The position numbers and the translations under genes were made by a program. A stretch of 6,997 nucleotides of DNA from Pseudomonadota bacterium (GTDB lineage Bacteria; Pseudomonadota; Alphaproteobacteria; Parvibaculales; Parvibaculaceae), in assembly GCA_021780275.1 (NCBI GenBank), contig JAJXZC010000421.1:1-6997 (forward strand), written 5' to 3'. Positions within the stretch are counted from its first letter, which is position 1; each line of letters starts with the position of its first letter. Shown one piece after another: positions 6,255 to 6,997 of the stretch. The notes below the pieces were generated by a model, which saw nothing but the letters and a program-made list of their open reading frames with translations, ran no database searches and was not told where the DNA came from.

Positions 6255-6280
6255 GTCATCCCGGCGAAAGCCGGGATCCA
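6255..6280 (+). repeat. GTCATCCCGGCGAAAGCC repeat, left copy
   Basis: 26-nt repeat, exact reverse complement of 6311-6336. Internally, ATCCCGGC (6258-6265) and GCCGGGAT (6270-6277) form an 8-bp perfect stem closed by a GAAA tetraloop. Repeats of this kind are common in intergenic DNA of many Proteobacteria. It starts 20 nt after the VOC stop, and the gap holds a small 5-bp inverted repeat, CTGTT/AACAG (6236-6240 and 6246-6250). Confidence 0.9.
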
Positions 6281-6310
6281 TGCTAACGCTTGGCAAAGAT
6301 GCATCGCTGG

Positions 6311-6336
6311 TGGATCCCGGCTTTCGCCGGGATGAC
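6311..6336 (-). repeat. GTCATCCCGGCGAAAGCC repeat, right inverted copy
   Basis: Exact reverse complement of the left copy over 26 nt, separated from it by 30 nt. It folds alone into an 8-bp hairpin, or pairs with the left copy into a 26-bp stem with a 30-nt loop. In the plus frame leading into the next gene it reads WIPAFAGMT, a hallmark of these repeats being mistranslated in annotations. Confidence 0.9.
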
Positions 6337-6347
6337 ACCTAAAAAAT

Positions 6348-6351
6348 GGAG
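6348..6351 (+). promoter_or_regulatory. Shine-Dalgarno GGAG deciding the start of the 120-residue protein
   Basis: GGAG lies 10 nt before ATG 6362, downstream of the repeat. The earlier in-frame ATGs at 6290 and 6299 lie inside the repeat pair's 30-nt spacer, and starting there would force translation through the repeat. Confidence 0.5.
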
Positions 6352-6361
6352 CGCGCAGCGC

Positions 6362-6724
6362 ATGGCACGCTGGATTGTCCTTGCTATCGGGGTGCCTATC
6401 GCTGGTGTGGTTCTGATTTTGGGCAATGATGTCGGGATGTATTTGCTCAGATCGCCCGCGAATGCGAGAGGACGGGCGCTGATCGAGTTTCATCGAATCT
6501 GCTCAGAAAGGCATTTGGACGAGGCCCGGTTCGTTGGGCCCGAGATCGATTCGAATACCGAGGACGGATTTGGCTTTTTGTGGAGAGACAGGTCCGACCC
6601 AGGCGAACAAATAATTGTTTCCGTGTCGTACCTTCCCTTTGACGTCGAAGGGGATCTCGTAAAAATAAGAAATGGCAAATTCGTCGATCCTCGACAGCTC
6701 GAGGGCTCTCCAGCCGGTCGATGA
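6362..6724 (+). CDS. Hypothetical protein with one N-terminal membrane segment
   Basis: I do not recognise this 120-residue protein. From ATG 6362 it starts MARWIVLAIGVPIAGVVLIL, a hydrophobic segment at about 4-21 that could be a membrane anchor or uncleaved signal. It is followed by a soluble part with LIEFHRICSERHLDEARFVG and GFGFLWRDRSDPGEQIIVSVSYLP, ending in a lysine-containing VKIRNGKFVDPRQLEG. The FGFLW, VSVSYLP and KIRNGKF stretches look like beta strands. It contains a single Cys. G+C over 6361-6720 is about 54 % by hand count, against roughly 62-65 % in two lines of gshA, and it uses AT-rich codons such as ATA and AAA. It is probably a real but poorly conserved or recently acquired gene. 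It converges on tldD with 3 nt between the stops. Confidence 0.6.
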   Translation: MARWIVLAIGVPIAGVVLILGNDVGMYLLRSPANARGRALIEFHRICSERHLDEARFVGPEIDSNTEDGFGFLWRDRSDPGEQIIVSVSYLPFDVEGDLVKIRNGKFVDPRQLEGSPAGR

Positions 6725-6727
6725 GTC

Positions 6728-6997
6728 TTAGGCCGCCTTCGCCGTCCCGCCGATCGTCAATCCGTTGATCCGCAGAGTTGCCTGGCCGACGCCGACGGGG
6801 ACGCCTTGGCCGGCCTTGCCGCAGGTGCCAATGCCTGGATCGAGCTTCATGTCGTTTCCGATCATGGCGACGCGGGTCAGCACATCGGGGCCGTTGCCGA
6901 TGAGGGTTGCGCCCTTCACCGGCGCGCCGATCTTGCCGTTCTCGATGAGATAGGCCTCGGTGCAGGTGAAGACGAACTTGCCGCTGGTGATGTCCAC
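6728..6997 (-). CDS. tldD: TldD family metallopeptidase, C-terminal end (cut by window edge)
   Basis: C-terminal 89 residues of TldD, partner of TldE (PmbA) in a hetero-oligomeric zinc peptidase that degrades unfolded peptides and matures microcin B17-type or pyrroloquinoline-linked peptides in some bacteria. The strand is open to the window edge; the first codon (GTG) is an interior Val, not a start. Diagnostic sequence: [43 protein letters not shown], and [20 protein letters not shown]. The Cys in TCGKAGQ (codon 6823-6821) matches the C-terminal metal-ligand Cys of E. coli TldD, whose HExxxH part would lie outside the window. It ends [10 protein letters not shown] at a TAA stop. TldD rather than TldE is indicated by this CGK-GQ-VPVGVGQ block. 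Confidence 0.94.
   Translation of the reverse strand: MDITSGKFVFTCTEAYLIENGKIGAPVKGATLIGNGPDVLTRVAMIGNDMKLDPGIGTCGKAGQGVPVGVGQATLRINGLTIGGTAKAA

Noticed and set aside
1..6997. A new defence, mobile or secondary-metabolite system
   Set aside because: All but one of the genes fall into well-known families with intact motifs and housekeeping or efflux roles; no transposase, integrase, nuclease, toxin or array was found.

Overview
The window looks like a piece of a high-GC alphaproteobacterial chromosome (order Hyphomicrobiales or a relative such as Parvibaculum; genus-level placement is a guess). The reasons are the plant-type glutamate-cysteine ligase typical of alphaproteobacteria, ubiquinone synthesis through UbiA, strongly GC-biased codons, and REP-like hairpins of the GTCATGCCCGG and GTCATCCCGGCGAAAGCC types in the gaps. 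Most of it is ordinary housekeeping DNA. I see no CRISPR array, RNA gene, insertion sequence, phage gene or defence cassette.

Layout from left to right. Positions 1-318 (-) hold the N-terminal half of a TetR-family repressor, cut by the window edge. It faces away from a 416-residue MFS exporter (609-1859, +). The gap between them carries a plausible repressor promoter and a 19-bp imperfect palindrome, so the pair reads as a classic autoregulated repressor/efflux module. The MFS gene converges on ubiA (1856-2779, -), and a single CTAG supplies both stop codons. ubiA lies 4 nt behind a Nudix hydrolase gene (2784-3278, -), so the two probably form a translationally coupled operon. Divergent from them is rsmE (3378-4166, +), a 16S rRNA methyltransferase, followed in the same direction by gshA (4343-5713, +) for glutathione synthesis and a small VOC/glyoxalase-fold protein (5851-6234, +). 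A 120-residue, lower-GC, single-membrane-segment protein of unknown function (6362-6724, +) then converges, with 3 nt between, on the C-terminal end of tldD (6728-6997, -), which is cut by the right edge.

The non-coding interest lies in the repeats. Three copies of one REP-like hairpin sit at 3330-3360, 5736-5764 and 5792-5826, the last two as an inverted pair. A different repeat forms a perfect 26-bp inverted pair at 6255-6280 and 6311-6336. The VOC gene is therefore bracketed by repeat pairs of two different families, and one REP hairpin ends directly against the rsmE ribosome-binding site.

Functionally the genes do not form one pathway: they cover drug or metabolite efflux, ubiquinone synthesis, ribosome modification, thiol metabolism and TldD/E peptidase function. 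The best targets for follow-up are the repressor operator, the repeat pairs and the unrecognised small protein.
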